A DNA stretch of 64,000 bases from Bin127 sp965205325 (lineage in GTDB: Bacteria > Chloroflexota > Dehalococcoidia > Lucifugimonadales > Lucifugimonadaceae): NCBI GenBank assembly GCA_965205325.1, contig OZ242166.1, forward strand, positions 1,984,001 to 2,048,000. The letters are read 5' to 3'. Both the position numbers and the translations under genes were made by a program. Position 1 is the first letter of the stretch; every line of letters begins with the position of its first letter. This document shows positions 33,318-41,814 of the stretch, piece after piece. The notes under the pieces were generated by a model. It did not search any database, was not told where the DNA came from, and was given only the letters and a program-made list of their open reading frames with translations.

Positions 33318-35354
33318 TTACAGCAGTGAACGTGCGGTTTGGGCGACGTTCTCCACCGTAAAACCTAGATTAGCCATCACCGTATCGCCAGGTGCGGATG
33401 CGCCGTACCGGTCGATCCCGATGCAGGCTCCGTCGAACCCGGTGTAACGTTCCCAACCGATCGTAGTCCCGGCTTCCACGGAGACACGGGCTCGAACTTT
33501 CTGTGGCAGCACCGACTCACGGTAATCTTCCGACTGTTTCTGGAAAAGTTCCCAAGAGGGCATCGAAACCGCGCGCGCTGCAACTCCTTCTTCTTGGAGT
33601 TTCAGGGCTGCGCCAATCGCCAGTTGCGTTTCGGAGCCAGACCCGATGATTATGACCTCAGGCACACGGGCGATATCAGCAACCACGTATGCTCCTCTTT
33701 GGACCCCCCCTCGCGCGAAACTCTGCCCACCGACGCTCGACAACTGGGGCAGGTTCTGCCTTGTCAATATGAGCGCAGTAGGTCCGGACCGGTTTTCCAC
33801 CGCGATGCGCCATGCCTCGAACGTCTCGGCGGCATCCGCGGGTCTAATCACCGTCAAGTTCGGGATCATCCGCAAACCCATCAATTGAGAGATCGGTTGG
33901 TGCGTCGGTCCATCCTCTCCCAACCCGATCGAGTCGTGAGTGAAGATCCAGACACAAGGCGCGTGGGACAGTGCGCCGACACGGATGGCTGGCCTCATGT
34001 AATCGGAGAAGATCAGGAAGGTTGCAGCGTAAGGAATGACGCCGCCATGTAATGCCATGCCGTTCGAAACTGCGCCCATTCCATGCTCCCGAACGCCGAA
34101 ATGCAGATTCCGACCTTCAAGCATTTCTGGAGAAAACGACCCTCGACCCTCGACTTCAGTATTGTTCGACTCGGCGAGGTCCGCTGACCCGCCGATCAGG
34201 CGAGGCAGCTTGGGGGTAATGGCATGCAACGCTTCTCCAGACACCGCGCGGGTGGCAATCGGCGCGTCGATGGAACCGATGAGGCGATTTAGATCGTCAT
34301 CCCATCCTTCTGGGAGTAAGCCTAGTAGGTCTTGGAGGAAACGTTCTGCCAGTTCAGGATAGTCGTCTTTGTAGGCATCGAAACGAGCATGCCATTCGTC
34401 TGATAGATGCTGACCGCGTTCGACCGAGGCCTGCATGTGTTCGTAAACATCCGATGGGATGTCGAACGGCTCGTAGCCCCATCCCAGTTGCGCTCTCGTC
34501 AACTCGATTTCATCGCCACCCATCGCTTTGCCGTGGACAGCACCGGTCCCTGCTAGATTCGGGCTACCATACCCGATGATCGACCGGACCGTTACGAGCG
34601 TCGGCTTGTCTGGCTCATCGTCAGCAGCTTTCAGGGCGTTTATGATCCCTTCCAGATCGTTGCCGTCGACCGGATCGACGATGTGGAAACCGTACGCCTC
34701 GTAACGAGCAGACACGTTTTCCCGGAACGCCTTGTCAGTGTCGCCCTCGATGGAGATCTGATTGTCGTCGTAGATGACGACCAACTTGCCCAGTTGAAGC
34801 GTACCTGCGAACGATGCCGCTTCTGCTGCCACGCCCTCCATCATGTCGCCGTCGGAGCAGATTGCGTAGGTCTTGTGGTTGACTATCTTGTGGCCCGGAC
34901 GGTTGAAGGTGTTGGCAAGGATCTTCTCGGCGAGCGCGAACCCAACTGCGTTGCCAAGCCCTTGGCCCAACGGCCCAGTAGTCGCCTCAACTCCGGCCGT
35001 CAACCCGTACTCGGGATGTCCTGGTGTTTTGCTTTCCCATTGGCGAAAATCTTTGATCTCGTCTAACGGGAGGTCGTAGCCAGTTAGGTGGAGCATCGAG
35101 TAGAGAAGCATCGATGCATGACCTGCAGATAGCACGACGCGGTCTCTGTCCGTCCAGTCTGGCGTGCCAGGAGCATGTTTGAGAACGTGTTGCCACAGGG
35201 CGTAAGCGGTCGGGGCCAACCCCATTGGTGCGCCGGGGTGTCCGCTGTTCGCCTTCTCGACCGCATCGATAGAGAGGAAGCGGATGGCATTTATCGACCG
35301 CCACGCGACATCGCTGTCGATGGTGGTTTCGGAGACAGTTTGGACGTTTGACAA
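33318..35354 (-). CDS. tkt: Transketolase
   Basis: Thiamine-diphosphate enzyme moving two-carbon units between sugar phosphates. 678 aa. SIDAVEKANSGHPGAPMGLAP opens the protein, GDGDMMEGV-like CSDGDMMEGVAAEA with the NDNQISIEG-like DDNQISIEGDTD holds the cofactor and Mg, and DSIGLGEDGPTHQP gives the catalytic Glu/His region of the Pyr domain. The open frame begins with TTG and no clear ribosome site is seen, so the first residues are uncertain. It is the first pathway gene of the minus-strand pentose phosphate cluster and lies downstream of the SMP-30 genes. Confidence 0.95.
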   Translation of the reverse strand: MSNVQTVSETTIDSDVAWRSINAIRFLSIDAVEKANSGHPGAPMGLAPTAYALWQHVLKHAPGTPDWTDRDRVVLSAGHASMLLYSMLHLTGYDLPLDEIKDFRQWESKTPGHPEYGLTAGVEATTGPLGQGLGNAVGFALAEKILANTFNRPGHKIVNHKTYAICSDGDMMEGVAAEAASFAGTLQLGKLVVIYDDNQISIEGDTDKAFRENVSARYEAYGFHIVDPVDGNDLEGIINALKAADDEPDKPTLVTVRSIIGYGSPNLAGTGAVHGKAMGGDEIELTRAQLGWGYEPFDIPSDVYEHMQASVERGQHLSDEWHARFDAYKDDYPELAERFLQDLLGLLPEGWDDDLNRLIGSIDAPIATRAVSGEALHAITPKLPRLIGGSADLAESNNTEVEGRGSFSPEMLEGRNLHFGVREHGMGAVSNGMALHGGVIPYAATFLIFSDYMRPAIRVGALSHAPCVWIFTHDSIGLGEDGPTHQPISQLMGLRMIPNLTVIRPADAAETFEAWRIAVENRSGPTALILTRQNLPQLSSVGGQSFARGGVQRGAYVVADIARVPEVIIIGSGSETQLAIGAALKLQEEGVAARAVSMPSWELFQKQSEDYRESVLPQKVRARVSVEAGTTIGWERYTGFDGACIGIDRYGASAPGDTVMANLGFTVENVAQTARSLL

Positions 35355-35448
35355 GGCGGGTAGTGGCTGGGTTTTGGCGATCTGGACGCGCCGAATTACG
35401 AAATCGGCAACCTAGACGATTCTATTCCTTCACTACCGCGCAACTAGG

Positions 35449-36414
35449 TCATGCGCCTTTTACGTTAAGGCGTACGGAATATAGCGAAACATCCCCGCAG
35501 ATGTAGAGGGTTTTCCGGTCTTGGTCACCGAAGGTGCAGTTGGCGGTGCGTTGTTCGGGGATGAGGATTTTGCCAATCAACTCGCCCTCGGGTGTGAAGC
35601 AATGGATGCCATCGTGAGCGCTCGTCCAGATGTTTCCTTGGACGTCGCAACGGAAGCCGTCGGCGATGCCCGGCCTGACGACAGCGAAAATACGGAAGTT
35701 GCTCAATGACTTGCCGTCTGCGTTGACATCAAAAGCGGCGACGTTTCTAGGTTCGCCGCTGTCCGCGACGTAGAGGATGGACTCGTCAGGTGAGAAGGCC
35801 AAACCGTTGGGGCGGTCTAATTCGCTGACGACGATGGAGATGTTGCCGCTATCAGGTTCTAGTCGGTATACGTAGTTGCCGTCGAGTTCAGATTCGCGAG
35901 CGTTGCCTTCTCGGCCACTTAGAATGCCGTAGGGCGGATCGGTGAACCAGATGGAGCCGTCGGATTTGACGACGAGATCGTTGGGAGAGTTTAGTTTCTT
36001 GCCTTCGAAACTGTCTACTAGGATGTGGTGTTCCCCGTCGTGCTCCAATCTGCTGATGGCGTGTCGCAGATGTTCGCAGGTAACTAGACGTCCTTCGTTG
36101 TCGACGGTGTTGCCGTTGCTGAAGTGGCTCGGTTCGCGGAAGGTCGTGGTTTCGCCAGTGCTTGGGTCGAACTTCAGCATCCGGTTGTTTGGGACGTCAG
36201 AGAAGACCACAAAACCACCTGTGCCGTTGCGGGCTGGCACATAGGCGGGACCTTCTGCCCACTCGGTTCCGGTGTAGTGCTTGACGATCTCAACGTCGTC
36301 GCCACCGATTAGCTCGCGGAAACTCGTGTGTACGATGACCGCGCCGGAACGCAGGTCGGTATCAGGACGGAACTGGTTACGGTTTGACCAAGTCTTGTTA
36401 GGTGCTCGAGACAT
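35449..36414 (-). CDS. SMP-30/gluconolactonase-like protein (copy 1)
   Basis: 321-aa six-bladed beta-propeller. Metal ligands of the family are visible: Glu in TEWAEGPAYV, Asn in NSPNDLVVKSDGSIWFTDP, Asn in DRPNGLAFSPDES and the Asp near ADGFRCDVQGN. Members hydrolyse sugar lactones such as gluconolactone or phosphotriesters. Next to a pentose phosphate cluster that lacks 6-phosphogluconolactonase, lactone hydrolysis is an attractive role, but the usual substrates are unphosphorylated. Length and ligands are intact. Confidence 0.88.
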   Translation of the reverse strand: MSRAPNKTWSNRNQFRPDTDLRSGAVIVHTSFRELIGGDDVEIVKHYTGTEWAEGPAYVPARNGTGGFVVFSDVPNNRMLKFDPSTGETTTFREPSHFSNGNTVDNEGRLVTCEHLRHAISRLEHDGEHHILVDSFEGKKLNSPNDLVVKSDGSIWFTDPPYGILSGREGNARESELDGNYVYRLEPDSGNISIVVSELDRPNGLAFSPDESILYVADSGEPRNVAAFDVNADGKSLSNFRIFAVVRPGIADGFRCDVQGNIWTSAHDGIHCFTPEGELIGKILIPEQRTANCTFGDQDRKTLYICGDVSLYSVRLNVKGA

Positions 36415-36475
36415 TTGAGTTCTATCGTTGCTTCTTCGTGATGATCTTGATCCACATTACTTTATTCCGCCACGT

Positions 36476-37146
36476 TTAGATTGCCGCCAAGACCGTCAAG
36501 AGTTCGCGCAAAGGCATGTCAGCAAGGGACTCCAATCGCAGATCAGCGTCGTCAAACGAGAGATTTTTGGTCATCGGGCCGGGAACCGCGATGCAATAGA
36601 GTCCTGCGCTCTTCGCGGCCTTAACCCCAGGCAGCGAGTCTTCGAGTGCGAATGCTTGATAGGCAGTAACGCCGAGGTTGGAGACCGCGGCTAGGTAGGC
36701 AGCAGGATCGGGCTTGGCTCTACCCTCGACATCGTCGCGGCAGACGATGGTATCGAAGTGATCAGATAGACCGAGTTGATCGAGTCTATCCACGACCCAA
36801 GATCGCCTAGAACCGGAGGCGACACCCAGATGGATACCCAGTTGTATGGCGGTTTGGATATATTCTTCGACACCGGGCATGGGAGCGGCGTTCTCCAGCA
36901 TTTCGATGTGGAGTGCTTTCTGACGTTTGCGCACCTCGGCGCGATCGATTGGTTGACCAGTCAATTCGGCGAGGTGTTGGTCGATGCTGAAGTCCTGAGT
37001 GGCGTCTCCAATGATCGGCAACCACATCGATAGGGGAAGTTCAACACCGTAGGCGCGATACATGGCTTGCCATGCCTCGTAGTCGGTTTTTCGGTGTCTA
37101 GGATCAGTCCGTCGAAGTCGAAGACAATGGCTTTGATGTGCTTCAT
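36476..37146 (-). pseudogene. HAD-type sugar phosphatase/phosphoglucomutase-like, frameshifted
   Basis: Start MKHIKAIVFDFDGLILDTE (37146) carries the HAD nucleophile motif DFDGLILDTE in one frame. After about residue 20 the frame is lost, and the rest (YRAYGVELPLSMW, then GVASGSRRSWV, AKPDPAAYLAAV and FALEDSLPGVKAA) is open in another frame from 37063. Inserting one G in AAACCGACTAC near 37085 would restore EKPDYEAWQAMYRAYG. So either one base is missing in a recent pseudogene or the assembly has an error in the AAAAACC run. The two SMP-30 genes flank it. Members dephosphorylate sugar phosphates or act as beta-phosphoglucomutases. Confidence 0.8.
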
Positions 37147-37186
37147 GTCGGAAGCGGAAGATTGTGGGCGCATCCTAGTGCCCCGG

Positions 37187-37220
37187 CCCTCTGGATTCCG
37201 GCTTTCGCCGGAATGACGGG
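37187..37220. repeat. Family C palindrome between HAD gene and SMP-30 copy 2
   Basis: CTCTGGATTCCGGC-TTTC-GCCGGAATGACGG: 8-bp arms with a four-base loop. The same sequence, identical over about 30 bases, lies inside valS at 51955-51985; degenerate copies are at 33261 and 51498. It touches the 3' end of the upstream SMP-30 gene. Confidence 0.8.
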
Positions 37221-37222
37221 CG

Positions 37223-38125
37223 CTATGCCCCCTGCGCATTCAGGTCGACTGACCATAGCGACGAGGTAGCGCCAATGAACAATCGCTGACGGTCAGACAT
37301 GCCAAAGGAGCAGTTCGCGGCTACCTCGGGCGTCAGGATTTTGCCGATCAAGTCACCCCTGGGATTGAAGACTTGGATGCCGTCACCTGCGGAGACGTAG
37401 AGGTTGCCATCGGTGTCGCAGCGGAAACCATCAGGCACTCCCGGCTCAATGTCTGCGAAGACCGTCGGGTTTACGAGCGATTCCCCGCCGGGTGTAACGT
37501 CGAAGCGCATCACGCGGTGGTTGCGGAACTCGCCATGAGTTCGACCCGTATCGCCGATGTAGAGGACGGATTCATCGGAGCTGAAAGCGATCCCGTTCGG
37601 CTTATCGAAGTCTTCAGATACGACTGTTATGTCCAACGTTTCGCCGTCGACTCGGAAGACCCGATTACGGTCCTGCTCCGGTTTGTCACCATGTCCGAAT
37701 TCGGGGTGCAGGAACCCGTAGTCCGGGTCAGTGAACCAGATTGAACCGTCGGACTTAACGACGACGTCGTTCGGCGAGGTGAGTTTCCCGCCCATGTAAC
37801 TTGCTGCAACGGGGATTAACGAACCGTCGTGTTCGAGTCGAACTACGGCGCGCCCCCGAGTCAGACATGAAAGGACGCGCCCTTCCAAGTCGACCGTGTT
37901 CCCGTTGGCGCAATCGGAAGGTTGGCGGAAAATCCCGAGGCCGGATGTTTCGTCCCACTTCATGATCCGGTTGTTAGGGAAGTCGCTGACGATGACATAG
38001 TTGCGGGACGGTAACCAGCAGACGCCTTCGGCGAATACCAAGTCACTGGTCAACAGCGTCAATTCTGGTGAGTCACCGACAATCCGTTGGAATTCGTCTG
38101 AGTAGATTTCGCAGGGTCCAGACAT
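37223..38125 (-). CDS. SMP-30/gluconolactonase-like protein (copy 2)
   Basis: 300-aa beta-propeller, paralogous to the protein at 35449. Matching segments: FAEGVCWLP (Glu ligand), TSPNDVVVKSDGSIWFTDPDYG, DKPNGIAFSSDESVLYIGD, GVPDGFRCDTDGNLYVSAGDGIQVF. All metal-site residues are kept. AGGAGC lies upstream of the ATG. The pair brackets a broken HAD phosphatase, as in a duplication of a small sugar-lactone module. Reaction: probably lactone hydrolysis; substrate unknown. Confidence 0.88.
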   Translation of the reverse strand: MSGPCEIYSDEFQRIVGDSPELTLLTSDLVFAEGVCWLPSRNYVIVSDFPNNRIMKWDETSGLGIFRQPSDCANGNTVDLEGRVLSCLTRGRAVVRLEHDGSLIPVAASYMGGKLTSPNDVVVKSDGSIWFTDPDYGFLHPEFGHGDKPEQDRNRVFRVDGETLDITVVSEDFDKPNGIAFSSDESVLYIGDTGRTHGEFRNHRVMRFDVTPGGESLVNPTVFADIEPGVPDGFRCDTDGNLYVSAGDGIQVFNPRGDLIGKILTPEVAANCSFGMSDRQRLFIGATSSLWSVDLNAQGA

Positions 38126-38313
38126 CCGAAACAGCTCCTATGCGTTAAGGCCTGGTGAGGGTCAGATGGTTTTGTGCTGTGCGAAGTTTATCGCATCGGT
38201 TGAGATGCCGTTGACGATGTCAGCAGAAGGATACACCGATGGAATTTTCTCGGCATGTTAACCTTCGCGCAACGACAATCAAAACCTCCAGGAATACGAC
38301 GGAGAACAACGAA

Positions 38314-39723
38314 ATGAAGATGTACGTTGCAGGGGATTGGGTGGATCGCGACAACCGGATGGACGTGATCGATCCCTTTACTGGTCAAGCATTTGACACA
38401 GTGCCAAGTGCGTCGGTGGAGGATGTTGTGCTCACGGCGAAAGCGGCGGAAGATGGCAGGGCGCAGATGGCTCGCTTAACGGGCATGGATCGTTACGAGA
38501 TCCTTATGCATGCGGTTGAGATCATCCAGTCGCGGAAAGAGGACCTGGGCCAGACGATCACGCGTGAAGAAGGCAAAGTTATCTCTGAGGGGCGGTTGGA
38601 AGTTGATCGTGCGGTCCAGACGATGACGTGGTCGGCGGAGGAAGCGAAACGTCTTCGTGGCGAAACGATTCCACTCGACGCGTCACCGGGCAACGCCGGG
38701 AAGTTCGGATTCACGGTTCGAGTTCCGGTCGGGATCGTTGCCGCGATCGCGCCATTCAACTTCCCCTTGAATCTCGTCGCCCACAAAGTCGGACCCGCTC
38801 TCGCAGCTGGCAATGCCGTAATCATCAAACCGGCATCAGATACTCCGCTATCAGCCCTGAAGCTCACAGAGATCCTGCTTGATGCAGGGGTGCCCGACAT
38901 GGCGGTGCAATGCATCACGGGATCTGGTCGAACTATCGGCGATGCATTGGTCTCCCAACCGAATGTTCGCAAGGTCACGTTCACTGGGTCTCGCGAGATC
39001 GGGGAACGCATCACCCGGATGGCCGGGTTGAAGAAGGTGACGATGGAACTTGGTTCCAACTCCCCGTTGATCGTAATGCCGGATGCCGACATGGACAAAG
39101 TGGCTGCGGCAACAGCGCAGAGCGGTTACGCCAATGCGGGCCAAGTCTGCATCTCAACGCAAAGGGTCATCGTCCAAGAGACTGCGTATGGTGACTACAT
39201 TGACGCTCTTAAGCCGGCGGTCGAGGCGCTTTCTTACGGCGACCCGAAAGAAGACGCGACGAATATGGGTCCGTTGGTTCGCGAATCCGACGCGGCGAGA
39301 GTGGAGAGTTGGGTCAACGAAGCGGTTGAAGGAGGGGCACGAGTCGTTGCGGGTGGCACACGTGAAGGCGCGATTATGACGCCGACGATATTGGCCGATG
39401 TAGATCCAAACATGCGAGTGTCTCGAGAAGAAGTATTCGGGCCGACAGTGGCGATCACACCTGCATCGGATATCGACGAAGCGATCGAGCTCGCCAACGA
39501 TACAGACTTTGGTCTGGCCGCGGCGATATTCACTCAGGACGTAGACCACGCCATGCGGTTCGCGTTGGAGGTAGATTCCGGCAACCTCAACATCAATTCA
39601 GGTACCCAATTCCGCGCCGACATGATGCCTTACGGCGGATTGAAGGACAGCGGGTTTGGGAAAGAGGGCCCGCCGTACGCGATTGATGAGATGACGGAGT
39701 TGAAGATGGTGGTGTTTCACTAA
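38314..39723 (+). CDS. NAD(P)-dependent aldehyde dehydrogenase
   Basis: 469-aa soluble ALDH-superfamily enzyme oxidising an aldehyde to an acid. Features: cofactor-binding VAAIAPFNFPLNLVAHKV, VTFTGSREIGERI, catalytic Glu in TMELGSNSPLIV and nucleophile Cys in NAGQVCISTQRV, then FGPTVAI and the C-terminal PYGGLKDSGFGKEGP. It resembles the lactaldehyde, succinate-semialdehyde and GapN-like branches; the substrate is not clear. The ATG at 38314 has GGAG 11 bases upstream. It opens the plus-strand block, divergent from SMP-30 copy 2, with GH4 and alcohol dehydrogenase genes following. Confidence 0.92.
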   Translation: MKMYVAGDWVDRDNRMDVIDPFTGQAFDTVPSASVEDVVLTAKAAEDGRAQMARLTGMDRYEILMHAVEIIQSRKEDLGQTITREEGKVISEGRLEVDRAVQTMTWSAEEAKRLRGETIPLDASPGNAGKFGFTVRVPVGIVAAIAPFNFPLNLVAHKVGPALAAGNAVIIKPASDTPLSALKLTEILLDAGVPDMAVQCITGSGRTIGDALVSQPNVRKVTFTGSREIGERITRMAGLKKVTMELGSNSPLIVMPDADMDKVAAATAQSGYANAGQVCISTQRVIVQETAYGDYIDALKPAVEALSYGDPKEDATNMGPLVRESDAARVESWVNEAVEGGARVVAGGTREGAIMTPTILADVDPNMRVSREEVFGPTVAITPASDIDEAIELANDTDFGLAAAIFTQDVDHAMRFALEVDSGNLNINSGTQFRADMMPYGGLKDSGFGKEGPPYAIDEMTELKMVVFH

Positions 39724-39790
39724 TCAGGATGCGACTCGACCTACGCGTATCATGGGGATGAAACCTAGCTGAGGCGTTTCAGAGACATCA

Positions 39791-40057
39791 ATGGCACAAT
39801 CTGCGGCTTCAAAACGCTCCACAGGCGATCGAGCAGAAGAGATCTATAACGCGCGCATCAAACACCAACTAAGCGACGAGCATCTCGGAGATTTTCTGGC
39901 AATCGAAGTAAACACAGGTGAATTTGAAGTTGGAGATGATGCTCTGTCTGTGATGACGGCATTGCACGAACGTATAGACAACGCTGAAGTGTTTCTCATG
40001 AAACACGGATCGATGCATGCCTACACTCTGGGGTATTTCCCGCACGATCCCGAGTGA
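39791..40057 (+). CDS. Small conserved protein paired with a retropepsin-like gene
   Basis: 88 aa, no signal or membrane segment. The order AEEIYNARIKHQLSDEHLGDFL, IEVNTGEFEVGDD, ERIDNAEVFLMKHG recalls short proteins encoded directly before single-domain aspartic proteases in several phyla. Its stop overlaps the start of the protease gene (TGATG). A two-gene unit of unknown role; it may be an inhibitor or substrate of its partner. Confidence 0.65.
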   Translation: MAQSAASKRSTGDRAEEIYNARIKHQLSDEHLGDFLAIEVNTGEFEVGDDALSVMTALHERIDNAEVFLMKHGSMHAYTLGYFPHDPE

Positions 40058-40437
40058 TGTTGAGAGGCAACGTTCGTCGATTCGGAGGTGCGCTGTATCC
40101 GGTATGTGTTGTGCACCTTTTCGGCGATAGCGGGGTTCCGGCGCGATTGGAAACAGATATCGACACCGGTTTTTCGGGATTGATGACACTGCCTGTTACG
40201 ACGGTCGAACAGATGGATCTCCAAAAAGTAGGCGAGGCAAGAGCTTTCTTGGCAGACGGAATAGAAAGAGAATACGATCTCCACAAAGTGGATGTCGATT
40301 GGTTCGGCGAGTTACGCCCTATCGAAGCACTGTGCATGGGCAGGTTTCCGCTTCTAGGCATGGCAATGATGGAAGGCCTCGATTTGCACGTACAGGTTGG
40401 GGATCGTGGCCAAATCACGCTTACGGAGACCGTGTAA
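40057..40437 (+). CDS. Clan AA (retropepsin-like) aspartic protease
   Basis: 126 aa with the active-site motif IDTGFSGLMTLP in a ETDIDTGFSG strand, near residue 35, and a later hydrophobic-hydrophobic-Gly segment (FPLLGMAMMEG) typical of single-domain retroviral-type proteases, which act as dimers. Other secondary structure fits: the N-terminal GNVRRFGGALYPVCVV and the strand LDLHVQVGDRGQITL. ATG at 40057 overlaps the upstream stop; a GTG 3 bases earlier is possible. Biological substrate unknown. Confidence 0.7.
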   Translation: MLRGNVRRFGGALYPVCVVHLFGDSGVPARLETDIDTGFSGLMTLPVTTVEQMDLQKVGEARAFLADGIEREYDLHKVDVDWFGELRPIEALCMGRFPLLGMAMMEGLDLHVQVGDRGQITLTETV

Positions 40438-40480
40438 TTGATAGTCGAAATCAACCCAGAGTGAGGAAACCACGTCAGCC

Positions 40481-41770
40481 ATGTCTCCCAAAATTTCGTT
40501 GATCGGTGCAGGAAGCGTGGTTTTCGCGCGCCGCCTCCTACAAGATGTTGCTTGCACGCCCTCGTTGAGGGATTCGCAGATCTCGTTGATGGATGTTGAT
40601 GAGGAGCGGTTGCAGGTCATTGGAGACTTCGCGAAAAAACTCTTCAGCGAGGTTGGATCAAGCGCCAAGATCGAGACGACTACTGATCGTCGGCAATCGC
40701 TGGCGGAATCCGATTACGTGTTGACGACGATCAGGGTCGGTGACAAGTTCGAGCGGGACATCGACATCCCTCGAAAATACGGCATCGATCAGGCGGTCGG
40801 TGACACCGTCGGACCCGGTGGTGTATTCAAGGCTCTCCGCACCGTTCCGGTTCTGATCGACATGGCACAGGACATTGACGACGTTGCGCCTGATGCCACA
40901 TTGCTCAACTACACGAACCCGATGGCTATGGCTTGTTGGGGTATTACCTCTGAGGCGGATGTGCCGACCATCGGCCTTTGTCACAGCGTTCAGCGTACGA
41001 CCGAAGATTTGGCGGACTACATCGGTGCGCCGCGCGATGAAGTCTCGGCTTGGGTGGCGGGGATTAATCACCTCGCCTGGTTCATGCGATTTGAACGGAA
41101 CGGTGGGGACGCATACCCAGCACTTCGAGAGGCGATGAATAATCCCGAAATCTTTGCGTTGGATACCGTCCGTTTTGAGGTTATGAAGCATTTCGGATAT
41201 TTCGTGACGGAATCGACGCGACATATGTCTGAATACGTGCCGTACTTTCGGACCGACGAATCGGTGATGGATCAATTCCGGCTGAATGAGATCAGGCAGG
41301 ATTTGCAGCGTCGGGTGAAAAGAGTGGATGATCACATGACGCAGTTGGAGCGGGATGCTTATGGGGATGATCCGATTGGGCCGAGTCGGTCTGATGAGTA
41401 TGCGTGTCGGATCATGGAGGCGATGGAGACCGGCAACAAGATCGTGATTAATGGAAACGTGCCGAACGATGGGTTGGTGGACAATCTGCCGTTCGGGTCG
41501 TGTGTGGAGGTGCCGATATTGATCGACGAGTTGGGCTTTCATCCAATGCCTGTCGGGGAGTTGCCGCCGCAGTGTGCGTCGTTGTCGCGGGCGAATGTGG
41601 CGGTGCAGGAGATGGGCGTCGTTGCGGTGCTTGAGCGTTCACGTGAAGCGGCGTTTCACGCGGTTGCTTTGGATCCTTTGACTGGCGCGATCCTTTCGTT
41701 GGATGAGATACGGTCAATGTTCGATGAGATGTGGGATGCCCACGGCGACGAGTTGGCGGAGTATCAGTAG
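40481..41770 (+). CDS. GH4-family glycosidase (alpha-galactosidase/alpha-glucosidase type)
   Basis: 429-aa NAD- and metal-dependent glycoside hydrolase using an oxidation-elimination mechanism. Rossmann motif SLIGAGSVVFARRL at the N-terminus, then DVDEERL, VGDTVGPGGVFKALRTVP, LNYTNPMAM, the metal ligands Cys and His in GLCHSVQRT and GINHLAWFMRF. Length fits the MelA/AglA group. No signal peptide, so the substrate is imported, perhaps as a phosphorylated or free disaccharide or a glycoside. It lies 43 bp after the protease pair and 44 bp before the alcohol dehydrogenase. Confidence 0.92.
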   Translation: MSPKISLIGAGSVVFARRLLQDVACTPSLRDSQISLMDVDEERLQVIGDFAKKLFSEVGSSAKIETTTDRRQSLAESDYVLTTIRVGDKFERDIDIPRKYGIDQAVGDTVGPGGVFKALRTVPVLIDMAQDIDDVAPDATLLNYTNPMAMACWGITSEADVPTIGLCHSVQRTTEDLADYIGAPRDEVSAWVAGINHLAWFMRFERNGGDAYPALREAMNNPEIFALDTVRFEVMKHFGYFVTESTRHMSEYVPYFRTDESVMDQFRLNEIRQDLQRRVKRVDDHMTQLERDAYGDDPIGPSRSDEYACRIMEAMETGNKIVINGNVPNDGLVDNLPFGSCVEVPILIDELGFHPMPVGELPPQCASLSRANVAVQEMGVVAVLERSREAAFHAVALDPLTGAILSLDEIRSMFDEMWDAHGDELAEYQ

Positions 41771-41814
41771 ATCGTCCGAAGTTTCGACGAAGTTCCGATT
41801 CATAGGAATGAGTG

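Noticed and set aside
40658..41542. 294-aa minus-strand ORF opposite the GH4 gene
   Set aside because: Shadow of the GH4 gene, whose NAD and metal motifs are complete.
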